Of a DNA stretch of 64,000 nt, positions 9,364 through 18,236 are shown in pieces. Source of the stretch: Methanomassiliicoccales archaeon (GTDB taxonomy: Archaea > Thermoplasmatota > Thermoplasmata > Methanomassiliicoccales > UBA472); contig DATKZX010000007.1 of the NCBI GenBank assembly GCA_035527755.1, positions 1-64,000 on the forward strand, in the 5' to 3' direction. Each line of letters begins with the position of its first letter. Position 1 is the stretch's first letter. The position numbers were made by a program, and so were the translations under genes. The notes beneath the pieces were generated by a model. It was not told the DNA's origin. It was given only the letters and a program-made list of their open reading frames with translations, and did not search any database.

Positions 9364-9383
9364 GGTTCGGTATGGGAACTGCG

Positions 9384-10748
9384 ATGGGATATGCCGAATA
9401 CATAAGCGAGTTCGAGACACTGGTATCGAGGTATGTCCCGGAACGCTCTTCCTGGGGACCACCGGAACAGGCATTATACGGTCCTACCGACCCTTATCGG
9501 GTGCCGACGGAAGAGGCCAACGACCTATGTTTCAAAGCGGTCAAGTTCCAGTTCGATCGTCATTACCATCATAACCGGATGTACCACGACTTCTGCCAGG
9601 AGGCCGGGGTCGGGCCGGAGGACATAAAAGCTTACGAGGACCTGAGCAAGATCCCGCTCATCCCCAACGAGTTCTTCAAGGACTGTCCGACCGGCAAGGA
9701 TTTCGCCCTTTGGCTGGGCAATCTGTACACCGGTGAACTGCCGCAGATCCGGATCAAGGGAACGAACCCCAGTGCCGATCAGGTGGTCAGCGCCTTCAAC
9801 GACGCGGGCTTGTTCGTGCTCTTCAGCAGCGGGACCGGTGGACGTCATACCTTCACGCCCCGGGACAAGCGCAGCTTCGATATGAACGAGTACGCCATGG
9901 CCAAGGGCGTGGCCGCCATGTTCTGCCCCACCTGGAACCCCCGGATGAACGGTTATCTGCTGCTCCCGAACCCTTTCAAGACCAATCTGTTCGCCGGAAA
10001 GCTGGCCACCATATTCTATGACATTATGAACGAGGTGGAATCGGCGGTCGACCGCAAGATCGACACCGAGCTCATCCGGCTCACCATGGGCGATGGGAAG
10101 GGGGTGAAGGGGAGGATGATCAAGTACATCTCCAAGAAGCGGAGCCGTAAGACCATCGACGACATCATCTCCTGGATAGAACAGAACGATAAGGAAGGCA
10201 AGGGGATGGCCTTCGTCGGCGCGCCTTTCCTCCTATTTTCCACCATCAAGAAGCTAAAGGAGCAGGGTCGTTCCTTTGACCTTGGGGACCGCGGTGCGGT
10301 GCTCACCGGGGGCGGCTGGAAGTTGCACGAGGACCAGCGGATGCCCGAAAGCGAATTCCGTAAGGATGTGGAATCGGTGCTGGGCATCAAGCCGAAGAAC
10401 GTCATTGATCTCTATGGCATGGTGGAGGGGAACGTCTGGTTGACGCAATGCCCCGAGGGGCATTACCTGCACATCCCCAATTGCTACGTATACCCCATGG
10501 TGCTTGACGATTCCTATCGACCATTGGGATACGGCAAGCTGGGACGGTTCGCCTTCTTGGACGGTACCATGTACAGCTATCCTGGGTTCATAATCACCAA
10601 CGATAGGGTGCGCTTACTGGAGAGATGCCCGGTCTGCGGGCGACCGGGGCCGGTGCTGGAACCGGGAGTGACCAGGGTACCGGGGAAAGAATCGCGCGGT
10701 TGCGCGGAAGAGGTACGGAAGATCATCTCCGTGGACATGAAGAGGTGA
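9384..10748 (+). CDS. LuxE-like acyl-protein synthetase (copy 2)
   Basis: 454 aa and clearly a paralogue of the first copy over its whole length: FSSGTGGRHTF for the phosphate loop, LTGGGWK, DLYGMVEGN, CPVCGRPGP and near-terminal Cys in RGCAEE are all kept. The reading frame extends upstream to 9321, but the ATG at 9384 lines up with the start of copy 1 and sits at the expected distance from the TATA box. Strong conservation of every motif in both copies argues that both are active, perhaps on different acids. Confidence 0.82.
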   Translation: MGYAEYISEFETLVSRYVPERSSWGPPEQALYGPTDPYRVPTEEANDLCFKAVKFQFDRHYHHNRMYHDFCQEAGVGPEDIKAYEDLSKIPLIPNEFFKDCPTGKDFALWLGNLYTGELPQIRIKGTNPSADQVVSAFNDAGLFVLFSSGTGGRHTFTPRDKRSFDMNEYAMAKGVAAMFCPTWNPRMNGYLLLPNPFKTNLFAGKLATIFYDIMNEVESAVDRKIDTELIRLTMGDGKGVKGRMIKYISKKRSRKTIDDIISWIEQNDKEGKGMAFVGAPFLLFSTIKKLKEQGRSFDLGDRGAVLTGGGWKLHEDQRMPESEFRKDVESVLGIKPKNVIDLYGMVEGNVWLTQCPEGHYLHIPNCYVYPMVLDDSYRPLGYGKLGRFAFLDGTMYSYPGFIITNDRVRLLERCPVCGRPGPVLEPGVTRVPGKESRGCAEEVRKIISVDMKR

Positions 10749-10752
10749 CGGA

Positions 10753-11730
10753 GTGACGACGCTAGCTGAGATCAAGTCCAACGGGTACATGCCGCAGCGA
10801 GCCTACCTCCGGCTCATGGTAAATGGTGGCCTCTCCCTTTCCAAGGTCATCCTGCTGAACATGCGGGAGCTGCGAAGGTTGAGGGTGGTTCCGGCGGACG
10901 GTGAGAGATACAACCGTCCGGCCAGACAGTATGAAGTTCCCGTTTTCAAGGAAGGAATGAGGTCCTGCAGTTCCAGGGAGAAATACCTGCGGCCCACACT
11001 GTTCTGCGATCCGCACGACCCTGTCGTGGTGGCCATCGCTCACGAGCTCGGGGCGTTCCAGGTCTCGGACCGCCAGTTCACCGAGAATGCCTATCATTTC
11101 GTCAAAGAGAGGATGCTGCTGGAGGAGCGCCAGATCAACGATGTGCGGGAGACCTTAATGCGCGGCAGCGGGACCTGCTTCCACCTCATAACCGCCTTCA
11201 TCGCATTATGCCGATGCGCTGGAATAAAGGCACGGTACAAGATCTTCGCCATGAACATGATCCGGAGCTGGTACGATGTGGTGATCCAGCCGGACCCGTT
11301 CATAAAGAAATGGTACGATTCATTGGGGTACTTCGTCCTGGAGGGGGAAGGCGAGGTTCTCGTGGACGGAGAATGGCTGGTGGCCAATGTCGGTCCCGAG
11401 GCAGAGTGGCAGGCGGCCACCGGTACGACCATCACCAAGCTCGGTGAGGATTCCATCGGGAACTGGTTCAACGCGGTCCCGGGAACGATGATGAGAATGG
11501 AATCGCTTCCTTACGGCCTCAAGGCCTCATTGGACCTTCTACACACCATCGCCCCCGGTTCCATGGAGCGCGTGAACATCAGCATGGCGGCTCAAAAGGA
11601 AAGAGGTCGGAAGATCCTCATCGAGGCCGGAGGGCTGGAAGCCTACGATCGTTTGGCCAGGGCGCGGCAGGGTCCGAGGATGCCCAAGTTAAAGTTGGAA
11701 TCCAGAGATCAGATAACCTTCGACGGATGA
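10753..11730 (+). CDS. Transglutaminase-fold protein (copy 2)
   Basis: 325 aa, GTG start four bases after the previous stop, with GAGGTGACGGA before it as a possible SD. Cys142 (GSGTCFHL), Tyr193 in place of the usual His and Glu216 in place of Asp match copy 1 position for position, as do the N-terminal RPTLxCDPxDP and C-terminal ITFD blocks. The same departures from the classical Cys-His-Asp triad in both copies show that they are a family trait and not a recent decay. Confidence 0.75.
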   Translation: MTTLAEIKSNGYMPQRAYLRLMVNGGLSLSKVILLNMRELRRLRVVPADGERYNRPARQYEVPVFKEGMRSCSSREKYLRPTLFCDPHDPVVVAIAHELGAFQVSDRQFTENAYHFVKERMLLEERQINDVRETLMRGSGTCFHLITAFIALCRCAGIKARYKIFAMNMIRSWYDVVIQPDPFIKKWYDSLGYFVLEGEGEVLVDGEWLVANVGPEAEWQAATGTTITKLGEDSIGNWFNAVPGTMMRMESLPYGLKASLDLLHTIAPGSMERVNISMAAQKERGRKILIEAGGLEAYDRLARARQGPRMPKLKLESRDQITFDG

Positions 11731-11818
11731 CGATCTGACAGAACCTTAGAACATCCTGGTTGTTAAATACCAAAATATAAAAGGCTTGTAAAAGGAACTA
11801 TTACATGGGGTAACTCCT

Positions 11819-11965
11819 ATGGTAGATGTAACCTGCAAAACCTGTGGAAAGACCTTCTCTGGGTCGACCAGACAAGAGGCCGCGAAGCAGTTGAAGAAGC
11901 ATTGCAACCACGATATAATCGGCGAGGCCACCCTTCAACGCACCCGTTACGGCTCGAACGCTTGA
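11819..11965 (+). CDS. 48-aa C2H2-like zinc-finger microprotein
   Basis: Small frame starting ATG-GTA-GAT. It has Cys6-x2-Cys9 and, after 18 residues, His28-Cys29-Asn30-His31, a plausible zinc site; the chain between them is helical and basic. A TATA-like AATATAAAA near 11777 lies about 40 bases upstream, giving a short leader. The gene follows the luxE-like cassette but has its own promoter. A nucleic-acid-binding role is likely but not shown. Confidence 0.6.
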   Translation: MVDVTCKTCGKTFSGSTRQEAAKQLKKHCNHDIIGEATLQRTRYGSNA

Positions 11966-12006
11966 TCCGACGTCGTATACGAAGAACATTGACACGTTTT
12001 TCCAGG

Positions 12007-12024
12007 CTTAGGGGATTCCCTAAG
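12007..12024 (+). terminator. Hairpin after the zinc-finger gene
   Basis: CTTAGGG (12007-12013) pairs with CCCTAAG (12018-12024) across a GATT loop and is followed by TCTTTC. Suggests transcript end; weak T-run. Confidence 0.45.
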
Positions 12025-12088
12025 TCTTTCATACATCGACAGGGCATGACGGACCTCAATTTTCATCTATCCGCATGATGATAGCTGG

Positions 12089-12544
12089 ATGCACATGGGG
12101 CTCTTGGGTTCGTTTAAGGATGATCATGGCGGAAGGGACGAGGGGTCGGGCGTCATCGAAGAGCTGGACCTCCACATTTGCCAGGTGCAAAGTGTCATCG
12201 TGCAGCTCCAGGTGGCCATGGGGGGCTTTCCATCTCCGATAAGGGAGGCGGCCCAAAGGGCTTACGTCAACAATGTGGGGGAGAATATGGACGACAGCCT
12301 GCGCCGATTGACCAAGCTGCAGAGAAAATTGGGGGCTGGAAAGCTCAGTGGTGTTTCCAAGCAGGAGATCACCGCACTTAAGGACGAGATGATGAAACTG
12401 GACGATCACCTGCGGACCAGCTATCGGGGGGTGAAACACCTTCCAGAAGGGCGCCAGGACCGACGCCTGGTGAAAGAAACGGCCAAGGAACAATCAGAAA
12501 AGGTCAAGGCACTGGTAAAAGCCTTGGACCGGTTTACCCGGTGA
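12089..12544 (+). CDS. Helical protein of unknown function
   Basis: 151 aa, almost all helix, with charged heptad-like stretches (VNNVGENMDDSLRRLTKLQRK and the Lys-rich C-terminus). No family recognised. The codon pattern is coding-like, and it lies head-to-tail before the GPN GTPase with a 41-base gap. The ATG follows a weak AATTTTCAT box at leaderless distance. An opposite-strand frame of 145 aa covers the same bases and is judged to be a shadow because of its His/Pro-rich composition. Confidence 0.55.
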   Translation: MHMGLLGSFKDDHGGRDEGSGVIEELDLHICQVQSVIVQLQVAMGGFPSPIREAAQRAYVNNVGENMDDSLRRLTKLQRKLGAGKLSGVSKQEITALKDEMMKLDDHLRTSYRGVKHLPEGRQDRRLVKETAKEQSEKVKALVKALDRFTR

Positions 12545-12585
12545 AAGGGGAAGCATGATAAGGCGGCTCGTCTTGAGGTTTACTT

Positions 12586-13347
12586 ATGCGCTTCATCTAC
12601 TTCGTGGGCACCGCCGGCAGCGGCAAGAGCTCCCTTGTCTACGCTTTTCAGGAATGGCTTACATTGCAGGGCTTGGATTCCATCACCGTGAACCTGGACC
12701 CTGGTGTTGAGAACATACCTTACCAGCCCGACGTGGACATTCGTGATTGGGTGAGGGTGGACGATGTCATGGAGTCCTATGGACTAGGGCCGAACGGGGC
12801 GCAGATCGTTGCCGCTGATCTCATGGCCATAAACGCCAAGGACCTGGCCGAGAGCCTGGAAAAGTTCCGTACCAATTACGTTCTCGTCGACACTCCCGGG
12901 CAGATCGAGCTCTTCGCTTTCCGGCAGAGCAGCGAGGTCATCATGGAGGAGCTGGGCAAGGAGGACGCCGGCCTCATATTCCTGGCCGATCCCAACCTCT
13001 GCAAGTCTCCGTCCGGGTTCGTATCATCGGTGATGCTGGCCGCCACCGTGCACTTCCGCTTCTCCATCCCCTTCTTCACCGTGCTTTCCAAGAGCGATCT
13101 TTTGAAGGAGGAGGAACTCGAGGCCATCCTGGGATGGTCAGAATCCCCGGAATCGCTATATGATGCCCTTTCCGGGACCATCGATTCCAAGGTGGTGCTC
13201 AGTATCGAGATGTTCAAGGCGCTGGAGACCATTGGTGCTTACAAGAAGGTAGTACCAGCGTCCGCCCTAGAGCCGAGCGGACTGGAGGATATATACGCCA
13301 TGCTCCAGCAGTCCTTCGAAGGCGGAGAGGACCTTTCGAGCGATTGA
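12586..13347 (+). CDS. GPN-loop GTPase
   Basis: 253 aa. P-loop GTAGSGKSS at 8-16, the diagnostic Gly-Pro-Asn loop in YGLGPNGAQ near residue 68, a switch II region DTPGQIELF, and SKSDLL as the guanine-specificity motif. GPN GTPases form dimers with an inserted GPN loop; eukaryotic relatives help assemble RNA polymerase II. Archaeal role is not settled. About 250 aa is the normal length. A TATA-like GATAAG near 12556 fits a leaderless start. Confidence 0.9.
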   Translation: MRFIYFVGTAGSGKSSLVYAFQEWLTLQGLDSITVNLDPGVENIPYQPDVDIRDWVRVDDVMESYGLGPNGAQIVAADLMAINAKDLAESLEKFRTNYVLVDTPGQIELFAFRQSSEVIMEELGKEDAGLIFLADPNLCKSPSGFVSSVMLAATVHFRFSIPFFTVLSKSDLLKEEELEAILGWSESPESLYDALSGTIDSKVVLSIEMFKALETIGAYKKVVPASALEPSGLEDIYAMLQQSFEGGEDLSSD

Positions 13348-13377
13348 TTTATCATCGCTCCGGTCCCTGATTACCCC

Positions 13378-13554
13378 GTGAAGACCTGGATACTAACCTG
13401 TCCGCAATGCGGTTCAGGTGATCTGATCTACGAGGCTGGCATGGTCACTGGTCAGAAATACCGATGCCTCAAATGCGGTTATATGGGCTCGTTCGCCGTG
13501 GAAAAGGAAATAGAAGTTAGGGAAAATGGTTTCTCAGGCGAACATGACCCCTGA
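13378..13554 (+). CDS. 58-aa zinc-ribbon protein
   Basis: GTG start. Two knuckles, CPQCGS (8-13) and CLKCGY (30-35), make a compact zinc ribbon, with an acidic C-terminal tail. TTGATTTATCAT, about 27 bases before the GTG, would give a leaderless transcript. It converges on the PAN gene and overlaps its end by 21 bases. Function unknown; such ribbons are common small archaeal proteins. Confidence 0.6.
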   Translation: MKTWILTCPQCGSGDLIYEAGMVTGQKYRCLKCGYMGSFAVEKEIEVRENGFSGEHDP

Positions 13555-14754
13555 CTCGGTGCACTTCAGGGAATCGTTGTCAAGCACCTTGATTATGGCC
13601 CTTTCGAAATCAGACATGGTCACCACGTCCCGGCTGTCACGGATGGCGAACATACCCGCCTCAGTGCATATGGACTTGATGTCCGCGCCCGTGGCCAGAT
13701 CGGTCTTGCTCGCCATTGTTTCTAGGCGGATGTCATCCTCAACGCTCATGCGGCCGGTGTGGATGCGGAAGATCTCCAGCCTGGCTTCGTAGTTCGGAAG
13801 GGGGATCTCAATGATGCGGTCGAAACGACCAGGCCGAAGCAGCGCATCGTCCAGTATGTCCGGACGGTTCGTCGCCCCGATGATCTTTATATTGTCCAAC
13901 GGATTGAAGCCATCCAGCTCGGCCAGCAGTTGCATCAAGGTGCGTTGTACCTCTCGGTCCCCGGAGGTCGCAACATCCAAACGTTTGGCGCCGACAGAAT
14001 CAAGTTCGTCGATGAAGATGATGCTCGGAGCCTTCTCACGGGCTAGCTCGAACAGCTCGCGTACCAGCCTAGCACCCTCTCCGATATACTTCTGCACCAG
14101 TTCCGAACCGACGAAACGGATGAAAGTTGCGTTGGTGTGATTGGCCACCGCCTTTGCTATGAGGGTCTTTCCGGTTCCAGGCGGTCCTACCAGCAGCACG
14201 CCCTTGGGCGGTTCGATACCCACACGTTTGTAAAGTTCGGGCCGCAGTAACGGATCCTCAACGGCCTCTCGAACCTCTAATATCTGGTCGTCCAGGCCTC
14301 CGATCATCTCGTATGTGATGATCGGCTTATCAATGATCTCGGCGCCGGTCACGATGGGGTCCAAGGATTGCGGCAGTACGGACATCACTGCTAGGGTCTG
14401 CTTGTTAAGGGCTACCCGTGCTCCCACTATCATGTCCTCTTGCGGAACGTACTCCGATGTGGTCACTATGAAATCCGGTCCGGTGGAGCTCTTGACAATG
14501 ACGCGACCGTCGATCAGCATGTCCTTTATCGAACCGATGATGAGCGGCGGGGACTTCAGGCGCTCCAGTTCTGAGCGCATGCGCTTGATCTCCTTCTGTA
14601 GTCGAAAGAGCTCGCTCTCCACATACCGTTTCTCGCCCTCCACCCTCCTGACCTCTTCCAAGAGCTCGGTGTTCTGGCGCTCCAATAATTCCAATTTCTC
14701 CACGATCTCGTTGGAGATGGATTGGTCCAGCTCTTCGTCCAACAACAGTGGCAC
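13534..14754 (-). CDS. pan: Proteasome-activating nucleotidase PAN
   Basis: 406 aa. N-terminal coiled coil (about 10-75), OB-domain (about 80-150) and AAA+ domain with Walker A GPPGTGKT, Walker [12 protein letters not shown] and the arginine-finger region RPGRFDR. PAN unfolds substrates and feeds them to the 20S proteasome. The very C-terminus reads VMFA: the usual HbYX gate-opening tail has Phe in place of Tyr (hydrophobic-Phe-x). Length is normal. It stands as a single transcription unit facing the zinc-ribbon gene. Confidence 0.95.
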   Translation of the reverse strand: MPLLLDEELDQSISNEIVEKLELLERQNTELLEEVRRVEGEKRYVESELFRLQKEIKRMRSELERLKSPPLIIGSIKDMLIDGRVIVKSSTGPDFIVTTSEYVPQEDMIVGARVALNKQTLAVMSVLPQSLDPIVTGAEIIDKPIITYEMIGGLDDQILEVREAVEDPLLRPELYKRVGIEPPKGVLLVGPPGTGKTLIAKAVANHTNATFIRFVGSELVQKYIGEGARLVRELFELAREKAPSIIFIDELDSVGAKRLDVATSGDREVQRTLMQLLAELDGFNPLDNIKIIGATNRPDILDDALLRPGRFDRIIEIPLPNYEARLEIFRIHTGRMSVEDDIRLETMASKTDLATGADIKSICTEAGMFAIRDSRDVVTMSDFERAIIKVLDNDSLKCTESGVMFA

Positions 14755-14862
14755 CTTCGAGCATTGATTAAACCGTCCTCTATATTAGCATTTGCCACCC
14801 GTTCAGTGGAAATGATAAAAGATGTATCCGGTTCTCTCAGAACTGGAGGGACCCAGCATGGA

Positions 14863-15591
14863 CTATTGTTCTATTTTTATCAAGGACGGCGGACAATATC
14901 CAGGTTCACAGATCTCATCGGTCATGCGCTTAGGGTATAGCACACGAGCGAAGATCACCATTGCCAATAGCGCGCCGGCAACCTCCATGGCCATGAAGAC
15001 CAGCCCGCTCAATGGAGCGATGCCGCAGATGGCATAGGTGAACATCCTTGCCAAGGTCACGGCTGGATTGGCGAACATGGTGCTGGCGGTGGACAGCAAC
15101 ATGCCACCCACCACGAACGCAATGGACAATCCGGTATGGGAGCTCTTGCCCCTCACGCATCCGTAGATGACCCCTATCAGGATGAAGGTTCCCACGAACT
15201 CAGCGAAGTATTGTCCAGCGGTCATTGTGTTCTCAGAGAACGTGAGGACCACAGAATTGGTGTCATAGAACATCATGTGGGTTATGACCACTCCCATCAA
15301 CCCACCCGTGAGCTGGGCTATGATGTAATATGGGGCCTCCTTCCTGGTCATCTCCCCGGTTCGGGAGAGCACCAAGGTCACCGCAGGATTGAAATGGGCG
15401 CCGGAGACCGGGGCCAGGCATTCGATGAGGGCGAAAAGCACCATCGCAACCGCCAGGGCGTTGATGAATACCGTGAGGGCTATTTCGCCTCCGAACATCT
15501 CAATGGGTAGGATGGTGGAGGATATCGCAGCGATGACCAGGAACATTGTGCCGATCAGTTCAGCAGTGAACTTCTGCTTCAGCGACTTCAT
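14863..15591 (-). CDS. Aquaporin / MIP family channel
   Basis: 242 aa, six membrane helices and both pore half-helices: SGAHFNPAVT and MFANPAVTLAR, each with Asn-Pro-Ala. The Arg after the second box is the selectivity-filter arginine. It should pass water and possibly small neutral solutes; the residues visible do not separate water from glycerol. TATA-like ATATTTAAAAT near 15618 would start transcription at about the ATG. It shares a divergent promoter region with the CobW-type GTPase gene. Confidence 0.9.
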   Translation of the reverse strand: MKSLKQKFTAELIGTMFLVIAAISSTILPIEMFGGEIALTVFINALAVAMVLFALIECLAPVSGAHFNPAVTLVLSRTGEMTRKEAPYYIIAQLTGGLMGVVITHMMFYDTNSVVLTFSENTMTAGQYFAEFVGTFILIGVIYGCVRGKSSHTGLSIAFVVGGMLLSTASTMFANPAVTLARMFTYAICGIAPLSGLVFMAMEVAGALLAMVIFARVLYPKRMTDEICEPGYCPPSLIKIEQ

Positions 15592-15714
15592 TAGAAAGGC
15601 CTTGGGAAGGTTAAGGATTTTAAATATTTATATTTGATTTTAACATCAAATAATTAAGTATTAAATAACTTACAATTGTTATTGGGAACGACGCTATTGG
15701 TCAAGGGGATCGAG
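15592..15714. promoter_or_regulatory. AT-rich divergent promoter region between aquaporin and CobW-type genes
   Basis: Contains minus-strand TATA-like ATATTTAAAAT (about 15612-15624) for the aquaporin and plus-strand TATTAAATAA (about 15658-15667) for the GTPase. TTGATTTTAACATCAAATAA in between holds a TTGAT/ATCAA inverted repeat that could bind a regulator of both. Confidence 0.5.
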
Positions 15715-16782
15715 ATGAAGGTCAGAATGATCATTATAGGGGGCTTCCTGGGGGCCGGAAAAACGACCCTCATTACGAAGCTGGCAAAGGAATTGAAAAT
15801 GTCAGGTGTGAACGTCGGGATCATAATGAACGACCAGGCCGACTCCCTTGTAGACACCCAATACGCAGAGGCGTTGGGACTGACGTCCGGCGAAGTGGCC
15901 GGAGGGTGCTTCTGCTGCCAGTTCCCTGTTTTCTTAAACAAGGCGGAAGAACTTATAGACACTTCCAAATCCCAGATGTTGATCGCCGAGCCGGTGGGGA
16001 GCTGCACAGACCTCCTGGCCACGGTCGTGGCCCCTCTGCAGGTACTATATTCCGACATGTTCGAGGTCGCCCCGTTGACCATCATGGTGGACGCCATCCG
16101 GATATTGGAGGAAGGGTTCGACCGTCATTCGGTCAGTGGATACCTTAGGGCGCATCAGCTGGAGGAGGCCGAGCTGGTGGTACTTTCCAAAGCCGACCTG
16201 GTCTCTCTCGAGGATATGCAAAGGGCGGTCGAGATGGTGAGGAAGATCAACCCCGAAGCGGAGATCGTCATTCATTCCTCGGTCAACGGGCAAGGGTTCG
16301 CCGATGTCGTGGAAGCGGTCACATCCAATGTGGTGAGCACCAGGAGACCAAAGGACATCGATTACGATCTCTACGCTCAGGCGGAGGCCGAGCTGGGATG
16401 GTACAATGGAACGATGGTCTTGGACTTCGGACAGGGGATCGACTCCTACGACCTAGGTAAAAAAATACTGGAGGGTTTCTCGGCAAGATATCCCAAGGGG
16501 AACATCGCACACGCCAAGATCATGCTCTCTTCGGAGAGCAACGCACTGAAGATGTCCTCGGTAAGGGGAATGGTATCCATAGACGCCGCCAATGGCTCCC
16601 GGTTATCCGAAGGGAAGGGAAAGCTGACCATAAACGCCAGGGTGGTCTCCAACCCCGAGCTGCTCAGGAACAATATCAGGACCATGCTCAAGGAGGTGCT
16701 GGGTGTTGACGTTCTGTCCTTCGAGAGCGAGGACAGTTTCGCACCATCGCCCCCCAAGCCGTTCCACAGGATGGTCGATTGA
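15715..16782 (+). CDS. CobW/COG0523-type P-loop GTPase (copy 1)
   Basis: 355 aa from the ATG at 15715, 13 codons inside the longest frame; that start agrees with the family, which begins a few residues before Walker A (IIGGFLGAGKTT). The GGCFCC motif is the metal-binding CxCC of the G3E group, and LSKADL is the guanine-specificity motif. COG0523 proteins are metallochaperones for Zn, Co, Ni or Fe; some methanogen forms accompany corrinoid methyltransferases. A paralogue of near-identical length lies at 60287. Metal unknown. Confidence 0.82.
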   Translation: MKVRMIIIGGFLGAGKTTLITKLAKELKMSGVNVGIIMNDQADSLVDTQYAEALGLTSGEVAGGCFCCQFPVFLNKAEELIDTSKSQMLIAEPVGSCTDLLATVVAPLQVLYSDMFEVAPLTIMVDAIRILEEGFDRHSVSGYLRAHQLEEAELVVLSKADLVSLEDMQRAVEMVRKINPEAEIVIHSSVNGQGFADVVEAVTSNVVSTRRPKDIDYDLYAQAEAELGWYNGTMVLDFGQGIDSYDLGKKILEGFSARYPKGNIAHAKIMLSSESNALKMSSVRGMVSIDAANGSRLSEGKGKLTINARVVSNPELLRNNIRTMLKEVLGVDVLSFESEDSFAPSPPKPFHRMVD

Positions 16783-16885
16783 ACTTCCAGATAGTACGGA
16801 GAAAATGCTCCAGGCATATTTTCCCTGCGACCCTGACGGAACACCTTCGGCTCATGTTTAAATTATTCTTCCGGTATTAGCTCGA

Positions 16886-17386
16886 GTGATTGTGATGATT
16901 TGCGAAATGTGCGGGAAGGAGATGGCGAGCCTGCTGCCCGTGAGGATCGAGGGAACGATCCTGAACGTATGCCGGGACTGCGCCCGCTTCGGTGACAATG
17001 TAAAGGCTGGGAATAAGCAATCGACGACCGAACCGTCGGTGATCCAGGCACGGCTGCAGAACCGGGAGCGGAGGATGAAGACCCGGGACGTGTACGAAGG
17101 TGTGGAGGAGTCCATAGAACTGGCCGAGGATTACTCCAAGCGCATCAAGGAAGCGAGGGAGAAGCTCGGCTGGAAGCAGGAGGAACTGGCGGCCAAGATG
17201 AACGAGAGGGAAAGCATCATTCATAAGTTAGAGAGCGGAGGGATGCATCCCGACGACACGCTCATCAAGAAGGTGGAAAGAACCCTCGACATCAAGCTCA
17301 AGGAAAAGGTTCTACTTACCAAGACGGAGAAGGCTCCCAGCGGCAAGGCTTTGACCTTAGAGGATTTCATAAAGAAGAAGAAGTAA
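16886..17386 (+). CDS. Archaeal MBF1-type transcription factor
   Basis: 166 aa. An N-terminal zinc ribbon (CEMCGKE and CRDCARFG) is followed by a linker and a helix-turn-helix of the Cro/MBF1 type (RIKEAREKLGWKQEELAAKMN, about 85-140) and a Lys-rich tail. This order is that of archaeal MBF1, which bridges transcription and possibly the ribosome. TATA-like TTTAAATTA at 16857-16865 points to a start near 16886 (GTG, leaderless); the ATG at 16895 is also possible. Confidence 0.88.
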   Translation: MIVMICEMCGKEMASLLPVRIEGTILNVCRDCARFGDNVKAGNKQSTTEPSVIQARLQNRERRMKTRDVYEGVEESIELAEDYSKRIKEAREKLGWKQEELAAKMNERESIIHKLESGGMHPDDTLIKKVERTLDIKLKEKVLLTKTEKAPSGKALTLEDFIKKKK

Positions 17387-17448
17387 ATCGTCGATCGGAG
17401 GTCAACGATAGGGTGACGCCCTGAGGAGCACGGTCGGTCCCCCTCGGT

Positions 17449-18006
17449 TCACTTCCGTAAAACCTCTTCCTTCACCTCTAAAAGATATTTCCCGGCGTCC
17501 ACGCCGGCGTCCCGACCGATCAGGAGCGCCGCCACCTCTGCGTCTATGGACAAGTTCTCCATCACCCGATTGATACGGGATACCACTTCCCTTTTGTTCC
17601 ATCCGGACTTTGCGGCGATGTCGTCGATGATAACTGAGAAGACCGGTTTCGCCTCTGTCCTTACCGGGGCGGTCTTGTCCGTTTTTGGTGATTCGACCGA
17701 AGGAGGAGGAGAATCCGGGTCGCCCAGCTCCTTGATCAGATCCTTGGTCGGCCTGTAGTTGAGCGGCACTTCTATCGACTTGTGATCAAAGGTGGGCTTG
17801 ACGTATCCCTCCACGATCTCCAGAAGTCCTTTGCGTATGGCCGCTTCCATGATACGCTGGGCCTCCTTGGCCTCGATCCTTCCAGTGCCTGTGGGATCGG
17901 ACCATTTCAATTCAAAGAACAGAGCGTTTATGAACTCCCGTTCGGACAGCATCTTCTTACCCTTGCGGTTGAAAACCACGGCCACGGTCCTCTGGAGCTC
18001 GCTCAT
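17449..18006 (-). CDS. DUF2240-like archaeal protein
   Basis: About 185 aa. The N-terminal winged-helix-like part (MSELQRTVAVVFNRKGKKML to about residue 90) and a C-terminal helical part separated by a Pro/Ser-rich linker resemble the archaeal DUF2240 family; molecular role unknown. A frame extends to a TTG at 18036, but that lies inside the TATA-like TTATATT, so the ATG at 18006 is chosen. Convergent with the MBF1 gene. Confidence 0.65.
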   Translation of the reverse strand: MSELQRTVAVVFNRKGKKMLSEREFINALFFELKWSDPTGTGRIEAKEAQRIMEAAIRKGLLEIVEGYVKPTFDHKSIEVPLNYRPTKDLIKELGDPDSPPPSVESPKTDKTAPVRTEAKPVFSVIIDDIAAKSGWNKREVVSRINRVMENLSIDAEVAALLIGRDAGVDAGKYLLEVKEEVLRK

Positions 18007-18151
18007 CCTATCATTTTCACGAAAGGCGTGCCCCAATATAACCTTGCTCCAAGCACGATAAGATATAATATGCCTCGGCCCTTTGGCCGTATCATCAGTT
18101 CCCTCTGAACGGGCTCTTTTTTAATATGGGTATGATGGAGTACATCTATAA

Positions 18152-18198
18152 TTTTATATAGAAGAACAAACATTCCAAGCCCGCTAGCTCAGAGCTAG
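18152..18198 (+). promoter_or_regulatory. Thermosome promoter and 5' leader hairpin
   Basis: TATA-like TTTTATATA (18152-18160) predicts transcription from about 18182. Right at that point CTAGCT (18184-18189) and AGCTAG (18193-18198) form a perfect dyad with a CAG loop. It could be a leader hairpin or a binding site overlapping the transcription start. A separate CGGCC/GGCCG hairpin lies at 18076-18089. Confidence 0.5.
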
Positions 18199-18236
18199 GT
18201 GTCAGATTTGATTTGATACCAAGGGAGGTTAGAAGT

